A stretch of 64,000 nucleotides of DNA. Origin: Ahaetulla prasina (taxonomy: Eukaryota; Chordata; Lepidosauria; Squamata; Colubridae). The notes below the pieces were generated by a model. The model worked only from the letters and a program-made list of their open reading frames with translations. It was not told where the DNA came from and made no database searches. This document shows positions 13,401 to 25,400 of this stretch, one piece after another. A program made the position numbers and the translations under genes. Location of the stretch: the NCBI RefSeq assembly GCF_028640845.1, contig NC_080541.1, positions 9,700,435 through 9,764,434 of the forward strand, in the 5' to 3' direction. How positions within the stretch are numbered: the stretch's first letter is position 1; each line of letters starts with the position of its first letter.

Positions 13401-16400
13401 TGTGTTTGTTTTTGTGTGGCATTGCACATTGTGTAAACTATGCCAATGCAGTATGGAAATTTGATTTATGGCTTAGCAGCGCAAGGATCTATTCTAAATG
13501 TACTTTGACTATTTCAGGGTAAGCCTGGAGAACCAGGGCTACCAGGCCAAGAGGGTCCCAGAGGACCACCGGTAAGTCCGGGACAGAAGAAATAAACATT
13601 TTTATTTATTTAACATATGGCATGAAATACACAGATAGCAGCAGTAATGATGTATGAAAAGAACACAGCAGAGAAGGGCAACAAAGATGATTAGGGGACT
13701 GGAGGCTAAAACATATGAAGAATGTTTGCAGGAACTAGGATGTCTAGTTTAATGAAAAGAAAGACAAGGGGAGAGATGATAGCAGTCTTCCAATATCTCA
13801 GAAGTTGCCACAAAGAAGAGGGAGTCAAACTATTCTCCAAAGCACCGGAGGGCAGGACAAGAAGCAATGGGTGGAAACTAATCAAGAAGAGAAGCAACCT
13901 AGAACTATGGAGAATTTTCCTGAAAAGTTAGAACAAGGAATCAGTGGAACAACTTGCCTCCAGAAGTTGTGAATGCTCCAATACTGGAAGTTTTAAAGAA
14001 GAGATTGGATAACCATTTGTCTGAAGTGGTATAGGATTTTCTGCCTAAGCAGGGGGTTGGACTAGAAGACCTCCAAGGTCCCTTCCAACTCTGTTATTCT
14101 TTCTATACATAGTGATAGGATACACATAAGAGGAAGATGTAAAAAAAAATTCAAGGAGTTCTGTATTAAGTTATACGTTACATTTTAAAATACATTAGCT
14201 CATAAAATAAAATAAGTGTTTTATATATGTCCCAAAGGTGCTTTTTTTCAAGAGGCAACTGGACTTTCTTGTTTTTCTTTTGAAGACGTTTCGCTTCTCA
14301 TCCAAGAAGCTTCTTCAACTCTGAGAGAGCGTCAAGAGAGCTGAGGAAGCTTCTTGGATGAGAAGCGAAACGTCTTCAAGGAAAAACCAGAAAGTCCAGT
14401 TGCCTCTTGAAAAAAGCACCTTTGGGACAACCATGACCTGGATGATTGAGAATGTCCATAGACATTTGTTTTGTGTATGAATATCTAGGCCACTTATCCA
14501 ATTAAGCACAGTATTCGTTAGTTGGATAAAATCTGCTTTTCCTCCTGCATAAGCTCTCAAATGGCTATAGCTCAGGGGTGTCAAACTCAATTTCATTGAG
14601 GGCCGCATCAGGCTTGTGTTTGACCTCAGGGGGACCATGTGGGAGTGGCCATGTGGGCGTGGCCAGCTCGACATCACTCGTGTTGAGGGCGCCTGTGGTG
14701 GCCTGAGTGAGGCTGGGGGAATCCACTGTCTCCAGTGGAGGAAGGTGAGACCAGGGAGAGAACCAAACCCTTCTCCTCCAGAGAAGCCTCCCTGTGGGTT
14801 GCCACTGGTTCGGACTGGTTCTTGCGAACCGGTAGTAAAACCAGGGGGGGGAGGCTCCGCCCACTGACCCCAATGTTATCAAGAAGCTCCTGCGCATGCA
14901 CAGAAGCAAGCGTGCACAATCACGCTGCGAACTAGTAGTAAAGGTGAGTAGAACCCACCCCTGCTCCCTGTCTCTATCAGACCATGTGGAGGACCGCAGA
15001 CAACAGTGCAGGCTGTCCAAAGCCCTAGGCAGCAGAAAGTGCCCAGCCTGGCCCTCAAACTCCCAGAGCACCGGGACCCCACAGTCCTGAGCTCCATTTT
15101 TGGCTGTGGTGGCCTCCTGCAGTGGTCTTCCAGCAAAAAAGGAGCTCAGGAGGCTGTTTTTGCTGGCAAAGGCACGGTGGGCCGGTCCTTCAATGTTTAC
15201 AGGGCAGCTCCACGGGCTAGATCTAACCACCCCGCTGGCCGTATCTGACCCCTGGACCTTGAGTTTGACCCCCCTGCTACAACTGGTCACTATATGATCC
15301 AGTGTCTGATGAGGAGCACCACAGTCACATTCAGGAGAGGATACTCTGCCCCATTTAAATGTAAAGTTTTGGCAGCTGCCATGTAAGGTGTGGATCCTAT
15401 TCAGAGTTTTCCAGCACTGTCTGGTAGCAGTTAGGAGGAAAGCGTTGACTTTTCCTCCTAGGGAAATCACACTCGTTGTGGAGTGGCTGATGTATAGTTT
15501 CACTCTCCGTGACTCTGGGCAGCTTAGAAACATAAAATCACAACACAAAAACAATAAAAACACAAAATTTCTCTACTCCCCTTTTCCGGCAACAACAATC
15601 AAATGAACTACTTCATGGGCTCTATTCCACCATGGGGCCCGCAATCTGTTGGCCAAACCAGGTTTTCAAGACCTTCAGAAAGAGTGTCAAAGCAGAGGCC
15701 AATCTTATCTCCATGGGGATGATGTTCCACAGGGAAGGAGCCACCACAAAGAAGACTCTTTTTCTTGGTCCCACCAGATGGAGTTCTTTAAGAGAGGGGA
15801 CCTGTAATATTCCCTGCCTCAGGTTGGGTTGGGTAGAGGTGACTGGGAAAAGACAGTCCTTCAAATAACCTGGTACCAAACCATGTAGAGCTTTGAAGGT
15901 AGCAACCAACACCTTGTATTGGACCAGTGGTGGGTTGCTATTGGTTCGCCCCAGATCAGGTGAACTGGTAGCGGTGGCAACAGGAGGCTCCGCCCACCCA
16001 CCTTGATGTTTCTGCACATGTGCAGAAGCGTTGTGCATGTGTGTGCCCACGAGCGAACCGGTAGCGGCCGAAATTGAAACCCACTACTGTATTGGACCCA
16101 TTATTGCCCAATAATATTGCCCAAATATTGTCTCACCAATACTGCTGTGTGTGTGTGTTGTATTCCGTATGTGTCAGGCTCTGTCTTTAAACTTAGAAGC
16201 AAAGTAGACACCATCTCAAGGAAATGAGATAGTGAGATATAGAGATAAAAGGAATATGGGGACAGCGCTTAAGTCAAAGATTGGGAGGAGGTTAAGGAGC
16301 CATTTCCAGGGGTCAGTTTTGGAGGGAGAACATTTACAGATTTACATTTTATTTCTTTGTTTCAGGGTTTCAAGGGTCCAATAGGAGATGCAGGAACTCC

Positions 16401-19400
16401 TGGAATGAGAGTAAGTCATATGGATATGCACAAGTATAATTGGGGTGCAAAAAATGCCTTTTTGGGAGGTCACTGTTGCCCCGTATATCTTTGGGGTGGA
16501 GAAAATGGGATCCACTGGATTTCTGAAGAAGAAAATGTAGAGTTTGAAGCCATGTAAATAATAATAAACTGTGTTCCTTCTTGAAAGCTGATATGCAATT
16601 TTGCTGGGGAAAAGGATGTAGTATGAGCATCTCAAGAAGCATCTCATCCCCACCTTACGTTACCAGTGCCAAACAATAAAACACAAACAAATTTCAACAA
16701 TGGAATTTGGTTCAGTTCCAAATGGGGAGAAAGACACTGGAAACATGGAGGCTGATTGGAAAGATGGTTTATTGATGGACAGGACCACATGGGTGTGAGG
16801 TCCTGGGCAGCTGACCATACGGAGTGGAGAATGAAGGTTATTTATACCCTGTCTTGGGCCCTGCCCTTGAGCTTCCTGTTCCTGTGCAAGAAATGCATTC
16901 TATTGTCTGTAGTCAGACTCTCATGGGGCCATGTGGGGTCAGTTTGCCTGAATCAAGTTTGATTGAAGCCTGGAGGGTCATGCAATGTCTCCAGGTGATT
17001 TTGAATGCAGTGAACTCTGCTGCTAGATAATCCTATTATGTCCTGGAGGGTCATGTCTTAATCCCATCGTCCTGGAGCTGAAGGTCTTTTGTTCTGTAGA
17101 TAGGCTGGCCCCGTCCTTCTCAATAGGCGCCAAATATCTGCTGGGGGCAGGGAGCTAAAGCTCTGAGTTTCTGTCTCCCCTAAGATTTCTATTTCTCCTT
17201 TAGGGGAAATATAATATTCTGCCTTTTTAATATTTTCTAAAATATTACATTCTTCTGGGTGGGGGGAGTGGCTTTCCACACCATGGAAATGAGATGTTTG
17301 ATGGAAGCTGTTGGAGTGACCAGAAGAGAGAAAATCACAAATGAGATCATAAAAGAAAGAATTGGCAAAGAACCAATCATGGACTACATATAAAAACAGA
17401 AAATAAAGTGGTTTGCTCACCTGGAAAGGATGTTTCGGATTCCATACCATACAAGTAAAGGTAAAGGTTCCCCTCGCACATATGTGCTAGTGATTCCCAA
17501 CTCTAGGGGGCGGTGCTCATCTCTGTTTCAAAGCCAAAGAGCCAGCACTGTCCAAAGATGTCTCTGTGGTCATGTGGCCAGCATGACTAAATGCCAAAGG
17601 TGCACGGAATGCTGTTACTTTCCCACCAAAGGTGGTCCCTATTTTTCTATTTACATTTTTTACATGCTTTTGAACTGCTAGGTTGGCAGAAGCTGGGATA
17701 AGTCACAGGAGCTGCCCCACTAGGGATTCGAACCGCTGAACTGCCTACTTTTCGATCAACAAGCTCAGCATCTTAGCCACTGAGCCACCACCTCCCCACC
17801 ATACAAGGCCTATACGAAAAGAGGAGAAGGCCAAAGAACATGAGGCAGACCCAGAAGAAGATGGAGAGACAACATCAAAAACACACTACAACAACATCAG
17901 TTAACAATAGTTGAGGCCTCCAGTAGAGCCAGTACCCGAAGCAATAAAAGAGGAAGTAAAGAAGAAGACAAGAAAGGATATAGTAGCACTGACATACTTT
18001 AAGTTACATGATAGTGAATAATAATAATAACAACAACAACAACAATAACAACAACAGCAACAACAACAATAATAATAATGGGAACATAAAGTGGAAAAAG
18101 TTATAAAAAATGAGAAGGTGAAGATCTTGTGGGACTTTCAAATACAGACGGATCGTCACTTGGAACACAACACGCCAAATATCACACTTGTCGAAAACCG
18201 AAATGTACAATTTATTGACATCACGGTACCAGGAGATGCCAGAGTTGAAGAAAAAGAACTGGAAAAAATCGTGAAATATTGCGACCTGGCCATCGAAACT
18301 ACACGGCTATGGATGAAACATGTAACAATGATACCCATTGTCATCTGGGCACTTGGTACCATGTCCAAGAATTTTATAAGATACATCAACAAATTGCAGC
18401 TTCCTGCAATAACACCAGTGGAACTGCAAAAAACTGCGCTACTTGGAACATCATATATCTTAAGAAGGTACTTGGTTGATACCTAGGACACTGTCAACAA
18501 CCCGCATCAACCATCAGCACCAGTCAATGTTATTTGTGATGGCTTTTGGAATGTTTAGTTGACTTGAGTTTCATGTTTAATGAATAAAGTAAATAATAAT
18601 AATAATAACCTTTATTGTCACTGCACAACATATGTACAATGAGATTGGTGGAGCTCCCTCAGTGCACCTCACCAACGCAATACAACTCACAGTGGAAACA
18701 GAAAATCCCTAACCCAAGAAATCAGATTAACAAACACCTAGTCTTATTGCACCAGTTTGAACATGTTACACATTGGGCCGGCCTGCAAGTACTATGTAGT
18801 TATGATGTTATTTCTCATTCAGGAGTCTGACAGCCCATGGATGAAAACTGTTCTTCAGCCTGTTTGTGTGGCTGGCTATGCTTCTATATCTCCTTCCCGA
18901 TGGTAGGAGGGCAAAGAAGCGATGACCAGGTTGAGAGTCGTCCCCCCTCTCACCGTGGCATGTAGAATTTGAAAAGGGGAGGATTTCATGTAGTTTAAAG
19001 GTTGTTTTTCTATCCTCCATTCTTCTTCTTTATCACAGGGAGAACCGGGTCAACCTGGAACTCCGGGCCGGGAGGGGCTTCCGGGAAAAGATGTAAGTAT
19101 TAAGCACAATCAAAGCTCTATGTCAGCTGTTACTATTGGTAGTAACAGTAACAATATTTCTAAAATTTCCTTCCAAATGTCCATCATCTTGACCGTCATC
19201 TTATTCTCTAGGCCTGATTTATTTTATTAAATTTGTATCCCGACTCCCATTGACTCCGTAGCTCATCCCCCTGTTTTAACATTATAATTTAATCACAAAT
19301 AAGCACTATTAAGATGTGAGTTGTTCCTGAAATGACCTCCAGAGGTAAAGACTAAGGAAGTATAGAGAAAGATGGCGGTGGGGGGGGGGGAGACATGATA

Positions 19401-22400
19401 ACTGTCTTCCAGTCCTAGAAAAGGGGATTGACGTATTCTCAAACCACCAGAGGCAGAACATAGAAAAGAAGGGACTGACATAGTCATAGAATACATCATA
19501 GAAAAGAGGGGATTGACGTATTCCACCAGAGCAGAACAAGAAGTCACGGGTGGAAATTTGTTAAAGGGACATCCAACCTAAAAGTAAAGAGAAATTTTCT
19601 GACAATTAATCAATGGAATAGTTTGCCTCCCAGAATCGTGGGAGCTCCATTCCTGGAGGTTTTCAAAAAAGGTTGACCTAGAACAGGGGTCTCCAACCTT
19701 GGCAACTTTAAGCTTGGAGGACTTCAACTCCCAGAATTCTGACTCGGGTATTCTGGGAGTTGAAGTCCTCCAGGCTTAAAGTTGCCAAGGTTGGAGACCC
19801 CTGACCTAGAAGACCCCTGTGGTCCTTCCAGCCCCATGATTCTATGTTCTAAGATGGCTGCCTCCATAACAGCTTGGATCTGTGGCCATCACAAGACCAG
19901 TAGCATTGGCTCTCTGAAATCAGGAATCAGTTGTGAGTTCTAAGATAACTGTGACTTCTGACTTTCTTAACCTTCAATGAGGCTACGATGTATGATATTT
20001 TTCCCCTCTTCTATTCCAGGGAGATCCAGGGCCTGCGGGACCAGAAGGCCCCCGAGGAATTCGGGGAATAGCAGTGAGTTGTTTTGCCTAGTGAATGAGT
20101 TGTTCTGGTTCTAGGAGGCACCTTGCACTATCCAAGGGTTCAGGATAATCTGAACAGATTGTATGCTGTATCATGGTGAAGGTGTTGTGAAATGTTGATT
20201 GCATGGAGCAGAGACTTCCTTTCCTTTCCTTTCCTTTCCTTTCCTTTCCTTTCCTTTCCTTCCTTTTCCTTTCCTTTCCTTCCCTTCCCTTCCCTTCCCT
20301 TCCTTTTCCTTTCCTTTCCTTTCCTTTCCTTTCCTTCCCATCCCTTCCCATCCCTTCCCTTCCCTTCCCTTCCTTTCCCTTCCTTTCCTTTCCTTTCCTT
20401 TCCTTCCCTTTCCTTCCTTTTCCTTTCCTTTCCTTTCCTTCCCTTCGCTTCCCTTCCTTCCTTTCCTTTCCTTTCCTTTCCTTCCCATCCCTTCCCATCC
20501 CTTCCCATCCCTTCCCTTCCCTTCCTTTCCTTTCCTTCCCTTCCCTTCCCTTCCCTTTCCTTCCTTTTCCTTTCCTTCCCTTCCCTTCCCTCCTTTCCTT
20601 TCCTTTCCTTTCCTTTCCTTTCCTTTCCTTCCCTTCCCTTCCCTTCCCTTCCCTTTCTTTTTCTTTCCTTTCCTTTCCTTTGGTAGAGATTGAAAATTAT
20701 CAAAAACATGATGAAGCTGGATGTTGCTGAACAGTAGGAGAGTGTGAGTTTTAAAAGAACTAACAAAAAAAGGCCTTTAGTTACTTATAAACAATCAATC
20801 TTGGATGTCATATATAAGTTTTGCATTATTTTGTGATTGGTCACCAAATTAAACCAGATGGCTGATGCTTGTCATCCAAAGGCTGCCAGAACAGTTTCTC
20901 TCTTAACCATTAGAGTAAAGGGTGGTGGCCCAAAATAAATTATCCAGAAGAGGAGTTTCTGGTCATAGGACTTTAGTTCCATTCATTAGTTCTTCATATA
21001 TTTTGAGATTGATTGTTGCCTTCCTTTCTTTAGGGCAAGACTGGACCTCCAGGTGCACCTGGGGAACCTGGTCCTGCAGGTAACCCAGTAAGTATTGCAT
21101 TTACCATCTCCATCACAAGTATGAGCTCACAATAGCATAGGCAACAGCACAGCAGCTGTATATATATGGAGATTCTCTGCCATTCATGGTTGTCCCAAAG
21201 GTGCTTTTTCAAAAGGCAATTGGACTTCCTTTGTTTTTTTTTTCTTGAAGACAAATTTCGCTTCTCATCCAAGAAGCTTCAGTCGGAACTATCAGACCTC
21301 AAGAGTCAGAACTGAAGAAGCTTCTTGGACGAGAAGCAAAATGTCTTCAAGAAAGTCCAGTTGTCTTTTGAAAAAGCACTTTTGGCACAGCAGTTACAGC
21401 AAGGCCATTATGCATCATGGTGTCCTTTTGTAATCTGCATAGTTAAAGATAAAGGTAAAGGTTCCCCTCGCACATACGTGCTAGCTGTTCCCAACTCTAG
21501 GGGGCGGTATTCATCTCCGTTTCAAAGCTGAAGAGCCAGCACTGTCAGAAAATGTCTCCGTGGTCATGTGGCCGGCATGACTCAATGCCAAAGGCGCACG
21601 GAACACTGTTACCTTCCCACCAAAGGTGGTCCCTATTTTTCTACTTGCATTTTTTATGTGCTTTCAAACTGCTAGGTTGGCAGAAGCTGGGACAAGTAAC
21701 GGGAGCTCACTCCGTTACGTGGCACTAGGGATTCGAACCGCTGAACTGCTGACCTTTTGATCGACAAGTTCAGCATCTTACCCAGTGGTGGGATTCAACC
21801 AGTTCGCACTACTTCAGGAGAACCGGTTGTTAACTTTCTGAGCAGTTTGGTGAACTGCTTGTTGGAAGAAATCATTAGGACAGAGAACCGGTTGTTAAAT
21901 GACTTGAATCCCACCACTGATCTTACCCACTAAGCCACCACATCCCTTAATCTGCATAGTTAACCATATATTATTTGTGTCATTTGCATGATAAAATGAA
22001 AGGCATCAGTTGTCCCATCCTGGCAGATAGTTGTATACAACAAGACTGTAGGAATGATAGGCCCTGATTTTAGCTGCACGTTGAGAAAAGCTCTTGAAGT
22101 TAGTGTTCTTCAGATGACACAGAAGATAGAGAATATAGCCAAGATATACAGGGCTACCTTTGAGGAAGGGATCCAGAATCTAATCTGGTTTAGTTCATGG
22201 AATTCCCATTTTCAGTCTTTGCTGAAAGAGATAGCCCTCTTCTATTCCCTTATTCTGGAAAGCAAGATATATACTATAATAATGGATTTTAAAATAAGAA
22301 CAGTTGAAACAGAAAACTTGACAGCCATCCTTTGAAAGTATTTAATTGGGGTTCATCTGAAATGAGCAAGGGACTGGACTAAAGTATTAAGTGGATAGGA

Positions 22401-25400
22401 AATAGACCAGAATAATCCCAGAATTTATCCATGGAAAGAAATGTGAAGGAATGCTTTGGGGATTTATGGGGAGTTAAAGGTCAAGACACTGTGATAAAAT
22501 TGGACAGATTCTTATTGGAATCAAATTGCCCTTGTCAAAACTCCAAGAAAGAGCATTCTTAAGATGTCTATAATCTTATTGATGTGTGAAGATAAGTATA
22601 GCAGTTCCTGGTTGCTTTTCAAGGCCAAATCAAAGTGCTCATTTTGATGTGCTGAGGCTAACATACATTTAGTCCAAACTACTTGTAAGAATATCTCTTC
22701 TCATATCGACAATCCCATCTGGTTGCAAAATTGGTGAATTTTTCATATATTAGGAAAGAACTGCTATTGAAGCTCAATCTTATCTGCTGTCCCATCCTTT
22801 CAGCCCAGGCTCAAAATGTATCTTTTTAAAGTCATTTTGAGATTATAAAAAATATTCTGTTGTCTGGATGGTTTTAATATCAATATCATAGCAAGCCGGC
22901 CAGAGTTATTTGGGAGTCGTTGATGTATACATTTGCAATATAATCTCAAAATAAAAATCACTACTTTTGATTACTGCTTTTGAGACCAGTTCAGGGTGAA
23001 ATCCAGCAGGTTCTGACCGGTTCTGGAAAACCGGTAGTGGAAATTTTGAGTAGTTTGGAGAACCGGCAAATACCACCTCTGGCTGGCCCCAGAGTGCGGT
23101 AGAAATTGCAGTATCCTTCCCTTGGAGTAGGATGGGAATGGAGATTTTGCAGTAACTTTCTCCTGGAGTGTGGTAGGAATGGAGGTTTTGCAGTAACCTT
23201 CCCCTGCCACGCCCACCAAGCCATGCCCACAGAACCGATAGTAAAAAAAAATGGATTTCACCAGTGGATCAGTTTGTGGATATGGAAGCCACAGAAAGCC
23301 TGAAACTTGCAGAATATCCATCCTCTTCCTAAATTACAGTTCTCCCTAAAGGAGAAGAATGTCTGATGTATTGATTTGTTTATTTATTATTATTTAGATT
23401 TTTATACCGCCCTTCTCCACATCAAGTGGTCACAAGAACCAAGAGACTCCACATTTTTGCACACATGTCTCAAAGAACTATCTAAAATTAACATTTTTCT
23501 TCAAAGTCTTGCTTAGGGGACATCATCGGCATCTCTTATGCAAGTAATAAGGCATATAAATAGGTTTGTTGCATGCCGTATAGTCGCTGAGGTAATAGGT
23601 AATCTTTACTACTTGATTGTTTTGGGCAAGTCAGTTAGGGAAGAAGATGTCTCTTGACTCTGAACATAATGTTCTTTCGGAACGAGAGTGATCAGAGATT
23701 CCTTTAGCCCTTATGTTGTGTCTGCGCCCCCTGAGCCGGGCCTCCTACCAGAAAGTGACTTGGAAAGTGAGGGGGATGGGCTACCAGGACTTACCTCGGG
23801 AGCACTGGCTCCAGGAGCCAGAGACAGGCCAGGTGGAAGAGATAATGAGGCCTCCATCCCCTGATTCTTCCTCCCCAGGCCACACCTCCAGACCCAGCTG
23901 ATGGCAATCAGGCCTGTCTGGACCCTAGGTTTCATAGGCAGGAGAGGCGGGAACAACAGACGCACGGGGGGGGGGCAGGCCTAGGAAGTGCTGAGTCATG
24001 GAGCCACACCCCACAGGATATAAAGGCAGCAAGAGCTGCTGTGCCTCTTCGTAGCAGGCAAATTAACTGCTTAACTAAGAGCTGAAGTTCTGTTTGTTCC
24101 TGGGTGACTCATCGGCGTTGAGGGAGATAACAGAGACACTTGGCAGACACTTGCTATTTGGCTGCCAGAGCTGATAGTGCCGGCTAATTAAGCCATCATT
24201 CGGATGGACGCGAGGGGGGACAGAGCTCCTTATGTCTTCTCTTTTTTCACCCCAAGGGCTCCAAAGGAAGCAAAGGTGAAACTGGCAGCCCAGGCGTTCC
24301 TGGTTTCATTGGGCCACGAGGTCTTCCTGTAAGTAGCAAATTGATGATGATCATACCACTTTATCATGCCTTGGTAAGGCCACACTGCATTCAGTTTTGG
24401 TCGCCACGATGTAAAAAAGATGTGGAGACTCTAGAAAGAGTGCAGAGAAGAGCAACAAAGATGATTAGGGGACTGGAGGCTAAAACATATGAAGAACGGT
24501 TGCAGGAACTGGGTATGTCTAGTTTAACGAAAAGAAGGACTAGGGGAGACATGATAGCAGTGTTCCAATATCTCAGGGTTTGCCCCAAAGAAGAGGGAGT
24601 CAAACTATTCTCCAAAGCACCCGAGGGTAGAACAAGAAGCAATGGGTGGAAACTGATCAAGGAGAGAAGCAACTTCGAACTAAGGAGAAATTTCCTGACG
24701 GTTAGAACAATCAATAAGTGGAACAACTTGCCTGCAGAAGTTGTGAATGCTCCAACACTGGAAATTTTTAAGAAAATATTGGATAACCATTTGTCGGAAA
24801 TGGTGGTAGGATTTCCTGCCTGGGCAGGGGGTTGGACTAGAAGACCTTCAAGGCCTCTTCCAACTCTGTTATTATGTTATGTTATACTTAGTGTTAAAAT
24901 ACAAAATGTAGGGTAATTAGGAAGTCCTCATTAAGGTAAGGCAAAGAGGAATCTGAGAGAAGGCCGACTGGTATGGACATATCCAGAGAGCAGCACCTTC
25001 CACCATGGCCAAGCCTGTCTACTAACTAGAAGTCCATGACTGGTAACCTCACAGGCATCCAAAATAGAGATGGCAAGACACCATCAACAAAGATAGGCAA
25101 GCTGCGGGCTTGTGCCCTGGAGACGCAGCTAACAGTGCAAAGTGGCATTCAGCGATCCAAAAAGCAGACTCCAGCACCTGCAGGAATACTCAAGGAAGAA
25201 GAAAAAGGAATCTGACAGGTTTAACTCCAGATGCCTCTGCGAGAATATTTTTATAGCTTCCTTCACAGTCGTGCTGAGGGAGTTAACCATTGCTATCTTC
25301 CAGGATATTTCTTTGATTTTCCATTTACCTTGGGATACCTCCTAGTTTTAGCCCTACTTAGTTCCCATCCCAAGACAAAATTGGTCTTTCTTTTCTGTTG

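Larger units (their letters stand above)
14230..14432. mobile_element. Penelope-like pLTR in a palindromic pair
   Basis: Left arm 14232-14320 and right arm about 14341-14425 are inverted copies (cccaaaggtgctttt ... aaaagcacctttggga). They are separated by about 22 nt (aactctgagagagcgtcaag). Each arm carries the 34-nt hammerhead-like segment, so the two cores point away from each other. Confidence 0.7.

Noticed and set aside
14565..15563. 332-codon minus-strand frame, the longest in the window
   Set aside because: It crosses a hAT-like element, a nested MITE and a LINE remnant. Only the last part resembles protein (LINE CxC...H tail), so it is a chance composite.
16357..16557. 66-codon frame containing collagen triplets
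   Set aside because: Only 16366-16410 is exon; the rest is read-through across the donor gtaag.
20140..20766. Long Lys/Gly/Arg/Glu and Phe/Leu/Pro/Ser frames on both strands
   Set aside because: They are translations of the (TTTCC)n tract.
22054..22335. 93-codon frame in intron 9
   Set aside because: No recognisable domain, no splice or promoter context, ordinary composition.
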